This document shows positions 23,317-31,179 of a DNA stretch of 42,530 nucleotides, in pieces. The stretch comes from Candidatus Poseidonia sp. (lineage in GTDB: Archaea > Thermoplasmatota > Poseidoniia > Poseidoniales > Poseidoniaceae). The notes beneath the pieces were generated by a model that saw only the letters and a list, made by a program, of their open reading frames with translations, was not told where the DNA came from and did not search any database. The position numbers and the translations under genes were made by a program. The DNA is taken from NCBI GenBank assembly GCA_030827475.1, contig JAUREJ010000004.1:37244-79773 (forward strand), in the 5' to 3' direction. The first letter of the stretch is position 1, and each line of letters begins with the position of its first letter.

Positions 23317-25099
23317 TCCACGCCTTCCAACGGTCGTTGCCTTTGCCTTTTAGCGTGACGCCATGCTGCCGAGATTCACCGATGGTGACGGCCGTGGAGG
23401 TGAGGATGCCTTCGTGGGACAGGTCAATGGTCACGCTTTCTCCGGCTCGCCCTGCAATCAACTTGTTGAGGTGGCTGGTTGAGCGGACACGGACCCCGTC
23501 CACGGCGACGATCTCATCGCCGACTTGTGTCGACAATCGGAGCGGAGAACCTGTCTGATGGCTTGAAACGATGACATGGCCGCCATCTTCCTTCAGATGA
23601 AGTCCCAGCCAGCCGCTTCCTGGCTCATCGGATGCGTGAGGGACTAGTTTGAGCCGAAGCGACGACAAGGCCTTTGCAACGTTGGGTAGCGCCCGTTTCT
23701 TGACCAACTTGTCCAAGAAAGGTCCCATGTTTTCGCCCCCAGGACAGGTTTTGAGGGTGGACCGGATGTCACGATACTCAACGCCGAGTTCTTCCGATTC
23801 TTCGGAATCAAGCGCATACTTGCGGACCATTTTCGCCATCAAGTCGCAAGCCCCGAACACGTTTTGATTTCGTCGTCGGAGTTCAAGGTCCAAGCACAAC
23901 ATGGCCAACTCGCCTTCAAGGTAGTAAGAAATTTGACTTTCACGAGTATAAGGTCCGCTTCTATAGAGGTGAATCCACGCATCATGACTCGACTCGGCAA
24001 GCGATTCTCGATGCATCCCGTTGCGAACTGTATGGCGTTTCATCTTGCGCTCGAAATCAATTCGCCAGTCCTCCTCGCTCCAAGCACCGGAGCGGACGCA
24101 CATCATGTCGCCCAACCATGACGTTCCACCTTCAAACCACCAAAGCAAATCGGTGTGTGTTTCCGATTGGAGGTCGTAATCCAAGAAGGCCTTGGGACGA
24201 AGGCGTTTCACGTTCCATTGATGCAGGTATTCATGGGAGAACAAACTCACCAAATCGCGGTATTCGTCCGGGTGTTTTGGGAATAAACACGAACGCGGCA
24301 TCATCGAGGTTTGAGAGTTCATGTGCTCCAAACCACCTCTCCCCGTATCGGTCAGGTGAAGAACGGTGGTGTAGGCTGGCCAAGGGGGGACGCCGAAAAG
24401 GGCGTGGTGTTCTTTGATGATGCGTTCGGTGTCTTCAACAAAGGAGGCAAGACGCTTTTTGTCAGGTTCGTGGCCGCCGCTGTCCCACCACTTGAGGCGA
24501 TGTTCTCTTCCATCAACGACGTAGATGATGGCCGGGTTTTCGTTCACTTCAATGATGCTGTCCAGGAGGAAGTCTCTCCCATCTGCGAGGTAGGTCCAAA
24601 GTTTCGATTCTTTGTTCGTTGTGCTCTTTTCTCCTTGGAGCTGGGTTGCAGGTGTCCAAGATGAGGGGGCGGTCAACTCCACGGTGTGCGTTTGATGAAG
24701 TCTTGCAGGTTCAATGCCCCGCTCAGGCCAAAACCAGGTGAAAGGGGGCATTAAATGGAGGTGTGTTGCGTCCAAATGATTGGACCGGACGGTGAGTTCA
24801 TTGGCCAGCAGTCCGTAGTTTATCTTCACCTTCTTCGTGCTTTTTTTCATGCGGACGGTGATGCCGTCCACTCCGACACGTTTCCAAGACAACGGCCCGT
24901 TTTGATCCTCTGCCTCAAAATCGAACATGTGTTGGATGGGCTCGCGTAGGAAATAGGAGCCGGGCACCCAACGAGGGAAGCGGAGAACAAGCGAGGTGGA
25001 CGTAAACGGCCCATCGATGGTGAGTCCTGCCACCAATCGATGTTCTGCACCGTGTGTTGCATCGGCGTGGAAGCATAGGCCCGAGGCGTTCTCGCTCAT
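23294..25099 (-). CDS. M61-family metallopeptidase with PDZ domain
   Basis: This is a glycyl-aminopeptidase-like zinc peptidase. An N-terminal beta-domain of about 190 residues (RFPRWVPGSYFLREPIQHM) is typical of M61. The zinc motif HEYLH (about residue 291) occurs in FSHEYLHQWNVKRLRP, and the third ligand glutamate follows in WFEGGTSWLGD. The C-terminal about 110 residues form a PDZ domain (LGLHLKEDGGHVIVSSHQTGSP, then VGDEIVAVDGVRV). No signal peptide is visible, so the protein is probably cytoplasmic. The start is the ATG at 25097-25099, which overlaps the HEAT-gene stop as ATGA, so translation is coupled. It is 601 residues long, normal for the family. Confidence 0.9.
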   Translation of the reverse strand: MSENASGLCFHADATHGAEHRLVAGLTIDGPFTSTSLVLRFPRWVPGSYFLREPIQHMFDFEAEDQNGPLSWKRVGVDGITVRMKKSTKKVKINYGLLANELTVRSNHLDATHLHLMPPFTWFWPERGIEPARLHQTHTVELTAPSSWTPATQLQGEKSTTNKESKLWTYLADGRDFLLDSIIEVNENPAIIYVVDGREHRLKWWDSGGHEPDKKRLASFVEDTERIIKEHHALFGVPPWPAYTTVLHLTDTGRGGLEHMNSQTSMMPRSCLFPKHPDEYRDLVSLFSHEYLHQWNVKRLRPKAFLDYDLQSETHTDLLWWFEGGTSWLGDMMCVRSGAWSEEDWRIDFERKMKRHTVRNGMHRESLAESSHDAWIHLYRSGPYTRESQISYYLEGELAMLCLDLELRRRNQNVFGACDLMAKMVRKYALDSEESEELGVEYRDIRSTLKTCPGGENMGPFLDKLVKKRALPNVAKALSSLRLKLVPHASDEPGSGWLGLHLKEDGGHVIVSSHQTGSPLRLSTQVGDEIVAVDGVRVRSTSHLNKLIAGRAGESVTIDLSHEGILTSTAVTIGESRQHGVTLKGKGNDRWKAWIKTRQGR

Positions 25100-26088
25100 G
25101 GGGCAACTTCGTCTGCGGCGGTTGATAGGTTCTCGCACGCTACTTTGAGCAGTTCCTCGGGCTCGGATGCGAGCAGAGCCTGAACTTCAGACCGGACCGC
25201 TTGCTCACCGGCTCTGCCGACCAGGCGTTCAAGCAACTTGCACCGCTCAATGAGGTCAAGGTCGCTGTTGTTGATAAGCGACCACCGCAATGCATCTTCG
25301 CTCGCTCCTTGTTTCGCCACCCAGCGAGCCACGGGGGTGAGCATCTTGGCGCTCATGAGCGCTTGAAGCAACGGGTCGTCGCTGCTAGAAACTTCCCTGC
25401 GCAAATGGTCGGTCAACGCTTTGACATGACCGATTTGCAAGCCCCCGGTCAGTTCTTTGAGTTCTTCAGGGGCATGACGAGTCGCCCAAACCAAGATGGA
25501 AACGGGTTGGATATTCGCTTCGAAAAAGGGCATGAGGGTTGACAAGGAGGTGCTCAAATCGCGCTTGAAAACGGCTTCGAGGGCCATGCTTTGAACGGGT
25601 GAAGCGGGGTCTTTCAGTCCTGCGAGTACGTCTCCCTCATTTGTGGCAGGGTGGCGCATGGCCATGGCTCGAATGGATGGCGAAGCATGTTGAAGCAAGG
25701 CTGCAATGTCATCCTGACCGCCATGGGCGAGAACGGCTTGGCTTGCTTTCTTCTGGACCACTCGGTCTTCGTCGCTTAATGCCTGCAGGGCCAATGCAAC
25801 GCCTTCACTTCCCATGGCGACCAAGAGATTCGCTCCACATCTGCGAACGTCCAAGGATGCATGCTCCATCAGCGTTCGAACAGCACCTGGGCCGGCTTGG
25901 GGGGCCCACAGTCGGTATGCATCAAGCGCTTTCGTGACGAACCAGGCATCGTCGTCGTCCAAGAGGGTTTCAAACGCATCAAGCGTGGAGGGGTCATCGT
26001 GTTCGAACAACGACCTGACCGCACGCCGACGGGTGCGAACATCACGATGACGCAACCGAGCCATCGCCTTACCGACGTCGTTCGCCAT
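25096..26088 (-). CDS. HEAT-repeat protein
   Basis: The protein has about 330 residues and is almost entirely helical, built of HEAT/PBS-lyase-like repeats of about 30 residues: ARLRHRDVRTRRRAVRSLFEH, PSTLDAFETLLDDDDAWFVTK, GAVRTLMEHASLDVRRCGANL and further copies. Such proteins usually act as protein-binding scaffolds; no enzymatic residues are seen. The start MANDVGKAM (26086-26088) was preferred because it begins the first repeat; an ATG at 26148 would overlap the upstream gene by 22 bp. Neither start has a good ribosome-binding site. Its stop overlaps the M61 start, so the two are co-translated and may act together. Confidence 0.75.
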   Translation of the reverse strand: MANDVGKAMARLRHRDVRTRRRAVRSLFEHDDPSTLDAFETLLDDDDAWFVTKALDAYRLWAPQAGPGAVRTLMEHASLDVRRCGANLLVAMGSEGVALALQALSDEDRVVQKKASQAVLAHGGQDDIAALLQHASPSIRAMAMRHPATNEGDVLAGLKDPASPVQSMALEAVFKRDLSTSLSTLMPFFEANIQPVSILVWATRHAPEELKELTGGLQIGHVKALTDHLRREVSSSDDPLLQALMSAKMLTPVARWVAKQGASEDALRWSLINNSDLDLIERCKLLERLVGRAGEQAVRSEVQALLASEPEELLKVACENLSTAADEVAP

Positions 26089-26126
26089 GATGGTAGGAGG
26101 CGGTCGTCCCTCATAGCCTGTTGCGT

Positions 26127-26762
26127 TCAAACCCGCAATTCCAACCATGCGAAGAAGAGAATGATGGGGAGCAGGTAGAACAGTCGGCGATGCATCCGGT
26201 GGGTGGCCTCCATGTGCTCGATAATGGATGGCGGCATGACCTCGATGGTCGAGGAGGTCCGGCGTCGACGGTGCAACTCCACTCGCTCTTCGATGTGGGC
26301 GAGAACCTTCGGGCGAAGTGTTGGTTCACGACTTCTCGCCTCACCCCGTCCAACGATGTATTTCACCGGGACCTCTTCTGCAAAGGGCAACGTCGCAGCG
26401 ACGATGGCCAAGACTTGCGTCGAATTGTGCAGGTCGATGCGGACGTTTCGCCCGTCGCTTCGTACATGGCTTAACGGCCTCCACTTTCCTTGCCCTTCAT
26501 TGAACGGCTCCACCACCGCCCGAACCGCTTCCAGCGGGTCGGCTGGAGGCGGTGGGGGGGCACGTCGCCACGCTAAAATCGGACCGAGAACAGCTGCACA
26601 AAGCAACGGTGTAATGCACATGAATTCAACCAGTTGCATCAGTTCGTCCGGTTGGGTGAGGGCCGAGACAACGGCGAGGGAAAAGCCGAGGAACAAGCCG
26701 ATGAAGCCTCCCGCTTGCAGGCCGGTGAACAAACCAACACGAACAGGTGGGTCGACGACCAT
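26127..26762 (-). CDS. Membrane protein of unknown function
   Basis: About 211 residues. Two N-terminal hydrophobic helices (LQAGGFIGLFLGFSLAVVSAL, and the region ITPLLCAAVLGPILAW) form a hairpin in the membrane. A cytoplasmic segment of about 110 residues follows, rich in prolines at first (APPPPPADPLEAV) and later basic. A final hydrophobic helix (RLFYLLPIILFFAWLEL) closes the protein. The family is not recognised. The chosen ATG, 26760-26762, has GAGGAG upstream but at a long spacing; a longer start at 26810 is possible. It is the first gene of a minus-strand set with HEAT and M61, and is divergent from the DUF2085 gene. Confidence 0.7.
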   Translation of the reverse strand: MVVDPPVRVGLFTGLQAGGFIGLFLGFSLAVVSALTQPDELMQLVEFMCITPLLCAAVLGPILAWRRAPPPPPADPLEAVRAVVEPFNEGQGKWRPLSHVRSDGRNVRIDLHNSTQVLAIVAATLPFAEEVPVKYIVGRGEARSREPTLRPKVLAHIEERVELHRRRRTSSTIEVMPPSIIEHMEATHRMHRRLFYLLPIILFFAWLELRV

Positions 26763-26842
26763 GAAGCGGGGAAGGCTCCTCAAGCATTGAAGTCTTGGCT
26801 GGTCGAGCAAAGAATCAAGTCATTCCTCACCAAGGATTGATC

Positions 26843-27619
26843 ATGGAGCCCAACGGCTTGGAACACCGTGACGCCGAAGCAAAGGTGGGCCGATGGGTGA
26901 CGGTGATTTGCGGATTTTTTTTGTTCTCGTTTTTCGTTGCGCCCCTCACGCTTGAGCCGGGCACGGTCACCGACTTGGGGGCGCGGGCAAACGCCATCGA
27001 TTACCTGGGCACGGATGGTTGGGGATCAAACGGAAACGACCCGGTCCCTCCGCATGCTCACGAGGATGACGTGCAGCACGGACACGGCCAGTTGGCCTGG
27101 GGTGAAATCAATCCTTACGCTGCGCTGATTTACGGTTTTGGGGACTTAAACTGCCACCAGAAGCACGAACGCTCTTGGGAAGTAAACAACAACCAACTTC
27201 CTGTCTGCACCCGTGATATCGGGATTTTCATGGGTCTCTTTGTCGGGGGCGTGGTGTTCACCCGGAGAGGATGGAATCGCTGGACGGTTCGCGATACGTG
27301 CCTCTCCCTCCTTCCGGATGCATGGTTGAAATCAACCTATCAAAAAAATCGAAGGACTTTGCTTTGGCTGGCAATCGGTTTGCTTCTCTGCATGCCGCTG
27401 ATCTTCGACGGCTTTCTCCAATTGCTGACATCGTATGAATCAACGAACATGAAACGCGTGCTCACGGGCGTGCCCTTTGGCTTCGGTCTTGGGGTGTTGT
27501 TGTGCGGGATGTTCTCAGCTCGAGCCCAAGCCTTCCTCGGGGCGGGAGAGGTTCTTCTTCCGGGCAACGCCACGTTTGTTCTCGCAAAGCGTGAGGCGAA
27601 CGGTCAGGAAGAGGAATGA
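26843..27619 (+). CDS. DUF2085 membrane protein
   Basis: The 258-residue protein has an N-terminal hydrophobic helix (WVTVICGFFLFSFFVAPL) and an aqueous loop. The DUF2085 core motif follows: NCHQKHERSWE, then QLPVCTRDIGIFMGLFVGG. In this family the CHQ and CxRxxGI residues are conserved and may bind metal. Two further membrane helices follow (LLWLAIGLLLCMPLIFDG and GVPFGFGLGVLLCGMF). The ATG at 26843 was chosen because it precedes the first helix and upstream sequence lacks family features. The biochemical role of DUF2085 is unknown. The gene converges on the thymidylate kinase gene with a 16-bp overlap. Confidence 0.82.
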   Translation: MEPNGLEHRDAEAKVGRWVTVICGFFLFSFFVAPLTLEPGTVTDLGARANAIDYLGTDGWGSNGNDPVPPHAHEDDVQHGHGQLAWGEINPYAALIYGFGDLNCHQKHERSWEVNNNQLPVCTRDIGIFMGLFVGGVVFTRRGWNRWTVRDTCLSLLPDAWLKSTYQKNRRTLLWLAIGLLLCMPLIFDGFLQLLTSYESTNMKRVLTGVPFGFGLGVLLCGMFSARAQAFLGAGEVLLPGNATFVLAKREANGQEEE

Positions 27620-28971
27620 GTCGGTGGAGGCACGGACCACCACACCTCAAGTTCGGCTGGCGTGGTCGGAAGAGGGCATCCCTCGTGACCGCTCGTCAAG
27701 ATGGTCAAGCGTTGGCTGATGTCATTTGTGGCCTTTGCGAGCACCGGCGCTAATTCCCTCCCATCGGCGGTAGCAAACACGTCGCGAAGAGCCCTCTCCC
27801 AAGGAGCGTTGGGATTCGCTCGACGCCAGCTTGCAAGGGAGGAGCGTAACGGCCACATGGCGAGCGTTAAGCGTGCAAATCCAAGCCGCTCATCACGAAG
27901 TTTGAACAGTTGAGCGTCGGTGAACGGCGTGTGGTTTTGCTGCTTGTGAACCCAATTTTCCATCAGAAGCCACTTGATGAGCCGTTGGGTATGCCGTTGG
28001 GTCACCATTCTCACGGGGCCGAGGGAGGCATGGAGCCGGGGTACTTCGCTTGAGCCCACCATCAAGGAAAGGGTGCCGAGAATGGACCAGCTCGAATGGG
28101 CCATCGGGGTTGCCGGAACGTCGTTGTCCTGTGCGGACGCTGTGGGCCAGTTGTCTTCGGCATCCTGCATCCATTGTGCCGGCGATTTACCTCCGAGCCA
28201 TCCGATGTGAATGGCGGTTCGTTCCTGTGGGGCTCCCGGAAGCCTTCGTTGTTTTTTGACATCGTGGACCAACCCGTTCAACAGGTTTCGGTCGACCAGG
28301 TCCAAATCGGTGTTCAACGGCGCAGGTTTTCGGTTGAAAAACCGGCGCAGTTCCCTTCTTAATTTGCTTTTGAGTTCATCCAGTCCACCCTCGTTCATGA
28401 TCGGGCCGACAACGGTGCATTGGTGGAACGGGGCCGGCACCGTGTTCTCCTCGGCAAAAAGGTCGTGGAAGCCTTGGCGAATGGTGGTCTGAATCTCCTC
28501 TGTCTCAAAATATTCTTGCTTCTGGCTGGTCATTCTTAGCGTGCCCGAACGGATTCGTTTCATGGCCTTCTCGGGGTCGCAGTCAATCCAAAACACGAGG
28601 TCCGGAATCATGGCGGCAGCGTTCATGCCCGCCACCTCTTCAACGCCCAAGTCACCGACAACGCCCTGGTAGATGAGCGAGGAGTGGATGTTCCGGTCCG
28701 AAACCACGACCGCTCCCCGCTGAAGATGCGGTCGAATGAACGTGTGGGAATGATCCAATCGGTCGGCAGCAAACAGACCCGCTTCTTCAAGCGGAGTTTT
28801 GTTGCCGAGTTTGACCGATGCGAGGGCCAATTTCCCCAATTCACTGTGGCGACGGGGTTCGTGCGTCATGACGACCTCGGGAAAGGGAAATTCAGCAAGC
28901 AATTCGCCAAGGATTCGTGCGGCTTCGCCTTTTCCGGAGCCGTCTCCCCCCTCGACCGAGATGAGGTACAT
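27604..28971 (-). CDS. tmk: Thymidylate kinase fused to an unknown C-terminal domain
   Basis: The N-terminal about 215 residues form a dTMP kinase. They include P-loop EGGDGSGKG (7-15), THEPRRHSELG for nucleotide binding, AADRLDHSHTFIRPHL, VVVSDRNIHSSLIYQG with the phosphate-binding DR, and a lid region with arginines. dTMP kinases phosphorylate dTMP to dTDP for DNA synthesis. After that about 240 residues of unknown sequence follow (from about LVDRNLLNGLVHDVK on), mostly helical and tryptophan-rich, with no recognised motif; ordinary Tmk ends near residue 210. The P-loop has Gly15 where most kinases have Thr or Ser. The ATG follows the preceding gene's stop by 2 bp, so they are cotranscribed. 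Confidence 0.85.
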   Translation of the reverse strand: MYLISVEGGDGSGKGEAARILGELLAEFPFPEVVMTHEPRRHSELGKLALASVKLGNKTPLEEAGLFAADRLDHSHTFIRPHLQRGAVVVSDRNIHSSLIYQGVVGDLGVEEVAGMNAAAMIPDLVFWIDCDPEKAMKRIRSGTLRMTSQKQEYFETEEIQTTIRQGFHDLFAEENTVPAPFHQCTVVGPIMNEGGLDELKSKLRRELRRFFNRKPAPLNTDLDLVDRNLLNGLVHDVKKQRRLPGAPQERTAIHIGWLGGKSPAQWMQDAEDNWPTASAQDNDVPATPMAHSSWSILGTLSLMVGSSEVPRLHASLGPVRMVTQRHTQRLIKWLLMENWVHKQQNHTPFTDAQLFKLRDERLGFARLTLAMWPLRSSLASWRRANPNAPWERALRDVFATADGRELAPVLAKATNDISQRLTILTSGHEGCPLPTTPAELEVWWSVPPPTHSSS

Positions 28972-28973
28972 GG

Positions 28974-29834
28974 TCAGTCCTCTCGACGGTCTTCAAAGTC
29001 ATCACGTGCGAAGACGTTGATCACCATTCCAAACAGGATGAGCGCAGGCCCTACGATGATGAGTCCACGGCTGAACAACGCCAAGCCAGCAAGGTATTGG
29101 CTTCGTCGGTAGCGCTTTCCTCGCCGTATTTCAACCGCCGATTGGATGCCGAAAAAGGCTGCAACAATCGTGATGAGGCCGATGGCGCTTGAGAGCGCCA
29201 CGGCGTTGTCCAAGGTCCATCCGTCAACGCGTTGTTCGTTGTTCTCGTATCGAGTTCCCTCTCCGGGTTTCATCGTGACGGGATCCAAACCGACGTTGTC
29301 CGGCAGGAAGGTCCGTTCCACGGTTTCGTAGCCGCTTTTGGAGAAGACGATGATGTGAACATCTTGTTTCACGTTGTCCATCGTGTAATGGCCAAATTGG
29401 TCCGTAACGGTTTCCTGAAGCAATATCCTCGAACCTTCTTCAAGCAACTGAACCGCGACGCCCTCGACGCCTGCGCCGTCAACGTCCTCAAGCGCTGTTC
29501 CCGAGATGTCAACGGATTCTTGCTCAGCAAAAAGGGAGGTGTTCAGCAATTCGCTGGGGTTGCCTTGGAGGATGAGTGCCCCGCTGATGATGCCCAGAAT
29601 GCTCCCGAGAAGAATCAGCGTCGCAGCGAGGTTCCGCCAGCGGTCAGCATCCCGATCCAGCATTTCCATCCACTCGTCATTGGCTCGTTCGGTCTCGACA
29701 AGGGTTTGAGAGACGACGAGTTCTTCCTCGTGTTCTTGGGCTTCAACGGTAACTTGTCCGGTGAGGTTGGCTGTTTTTTTCGCTTTGACACGTTCGCGGA
29801 GGGCCAGCATGCGTTGTTCACGGTCTTCGTCCAT
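28974..29834 (-). CDS. Membrane protein with carboxypeptidase-regulatory-like domain
   Basis: The 286-residue protein starts at ATG 29832-29834, with GGAGGGGG upstream, rather than the longer open frame. It has a charged N-terminal coil (EDREQRMLALRERVKAKK), then a membrane helix (LAATLILLGSILGIISGAL). An extracytoplasmic CarboxypepD_reg-like beta-sandwich follows (DISGTALEDVDGAGVEGVAV, GHYTMDNVKQDVHIIVFSKSG). Two more membrane helices are at the C-terminus (AVALSSAIGLITIVAAFFGI and LFSRGLIIVGPALILFGM). This domain usually mediates binding to surface polymers. No catalytic residues are seen, so a structural or sensory role is inferred. Confidence 0.72.
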   Translation of the reverse strand: MDEDREQRMLALRERVKAKKTANLTGQVTVEAQEHEEELVVSQTLVETERANDEWMEMLDRDADRWRNLAATLILLGSILGIISGALILQGNPSELLNTSLFAEQESVDISGTALEDVDGAGVEGVAVQLLEEGSRILLQETVTDQFGHYTMDNVKQDVHIIVFSKSGYETVERTFLPDNVGLDPVTMKPGEGTRYENNEQRVDGWTLDNAVALSSAIGLITIVAAFFGIQSAVEIRRGKRYRRSQYLAGLALFSRGLIIVGPALILFGMVINVFARDDFEDRRED

Positions 29835-29904
29835 GCATCCCCCTCCTAGCGCGACGATACCGTGCGCGGATATGACCTCTTTCCATATTTCCCGCGCATG
29901 TTCC

Positions 29905-31104
29905 TCATCCTTTCCTGCTGGTTTCAAGCAACAAGAGGCCTCCGGTGACGATGATAAGTGTCGCCAATCCTGCGATGGCCATCCTTGGGTTACCACGGCC
30001 GTCAACCTCCTCCTCGTCGCTTGAAGGGGGCGCCTGCTCTTCTTGCAGAGGTTCGGTTGAATCCCCGCCCATGATGATGCCCACGAACGCATCGGTTCGC
30101 AGACCCAATTCCACCAAGCGACCGACTTGCTCAAGCGAGGTGGCACTGACTTTGTCGGGCGTGTCTTCCATGGTGTGCCAGAGGCTGCCGAATGCGTAAG
30201 GCGTCGGTTCTCCGTATTCAGGGTCCATGATGTCGATGCTTGGAATGTTACGGACGTGGGCGTGATAGTGGTCATCAAGCACGCCGACCTCGATGTCGTA
30301 TTGCACGATGTCGAGCCCAGCCACCCCGTTGCAGTCGTTCATGTCGGCAACAAGGCCCAGTGCACCGGCGAGGCGGACCGTTCGCTCTTTGAGCGTCTCG
30401 TTCCCGGGGTTGATGTTGCGAAGTTGAAGGTCAGCATCGCCGACCATGTCCAGCAACACAAAGGCCTCCGTGTTCGCAATTTCTTCCGAGGAGAGATTTT
30501 CTGCCCACGCCTCTGCGCCTACGGTGAAGTTTTGATTTTGGTCTTCGGCGTCGTTGAGGAACAGCACAACATCGTACGACAAGTTCAGTTCGGGAACGAT
30601 CGTCGCCAACTCGAGCAAAACCGCTACGCCGCTTGCGCCGTCGTTTGCTCCTGGCACTGGAAGGCTTCGATTTGTTTCGTTGAGGTCTTTATCGGCGATG
30701 TTCCGGGAGTCATAATGGGCAGCAAGGACCACTTGGCGCCCCTGTGAGCCAGGCGCAATCCACCGAGCCTCAATGTTGGTGAGGTTCATGCCGTGCCTTG
30801 CGTGAACGGTTTGCTCGACCTCCCAGCCGGCTTGGGAGAGGGTGCTGTTCACGTGCTCTCTGAAGGCTAGAGAAGCGTTTGATTCGGGCACGCGAGGTCC
30901 CAGTGAGACCTGCCATTGGACCGTGGCGTTTGCTCGGCTTCCATCGAACCGCAGCTCCTCAACTCGCTCGCAGAGGGCATCGACTTCCATCGGCCATGAG
31001 GTGGTTGGTTCCTCGGCCATGCTCAACGGAATCAGGACCAAACCAAGCACAAGGAGCACCGTCAACCGCTTTCGATGAAAAAGACGGCGATTGCGTTGAT
31101 GCAT
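29905..31104 (-). CDS. Secreted, membrane-anchored M28-family peptidase
   Basis: An N-terminal signal peptide (basic RRLFHRKRL, then LTVLLVLGLVLIPLSMA) exports it, and a C-terminal helix (MAIAGLATLIIVTGGLLLL) anchors it. The M28 zinc motifs are present: AAHYDS (His and Asp), GANDGASGVAV, NDAEDQ in place of the usual EE pair, LLDMVGD, and HTMEDTPDKV with the last histidine. M28 members are aminopeptidases or glutaminyl cyclases; which is uncertain. Acidic, N-glycosylation-rich stretches (NLT, NETN, NLS) fit a surface protein of a marine archaeon. The ATG at 31102-31104 has GGAGG upstream. It shares a TATA-like divergent promoter with the PKD protein gene. Confidence 0.88.
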   Translation of the reverse strand: MHQRNRRLFHRKRLTVLLVLGLVLIPLSMAEEPTTSWPMEVDALCERVEELRFDGSRANATVQWQVSLGPRVPESNASLAFREHVNSTLSQAGWEVEQTVHARHGMNLTNIEARWIAPGSQGRQVVLAAHYDSRNIADKDLNETNRSLPVPGANDGASGVAVLLELATIVPELNLSYDVVLFLNDAEDQNQNFTVGAEAWAENLSSEEIANTEAFVLLDMVGDADLQLRNINPGNETLKERTVRLAGALGLVADMNDCNGVAGLDIVQYDIEVGVLDDHYHAHVRNIPSIDIMDPEYGEPTPYAFGSLWHTMEDTPDKVSATSLEQVGRLVELGLRTDAFVGIIMGGDSTEPLQEEQAPPSSDEEEVDGRGNPRMAIAGLATLIIVTGGLLLLETSRKG

Positions 31105-31126
31105 GATGATGCCTCCACCACGGACT

Positions 31127-31135
31127 CTTAAATAC
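31127..31135. promoter_or_regulatory. Shared TATA-like box between divergent peptidase genes
   Basis: CTTAAATAC (plus strand) is also GTATTTAAG on the minus strand, so one AT-rich element could serve both genes. It gives starts near 31157 for the PKD protein and near 31107 for the M28 gene. A purine-rich GCGAAAGGAG, resembling a BRE, precedes it on the minus strand. Confidence 0.45.
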
Positions 31136-31179
31136 CTCCTTTCGCTTCGTGAAATTAGGAACCTGTCTTGCGTTTCTCT

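Noticed and set aside
29835-30278. N-terminal extension of the CarboxypepD_reg membrane protein
   Set aside because: It runs through the M28 gene in another frame; a good ribosome-binding site precedes the ATG at 29834.
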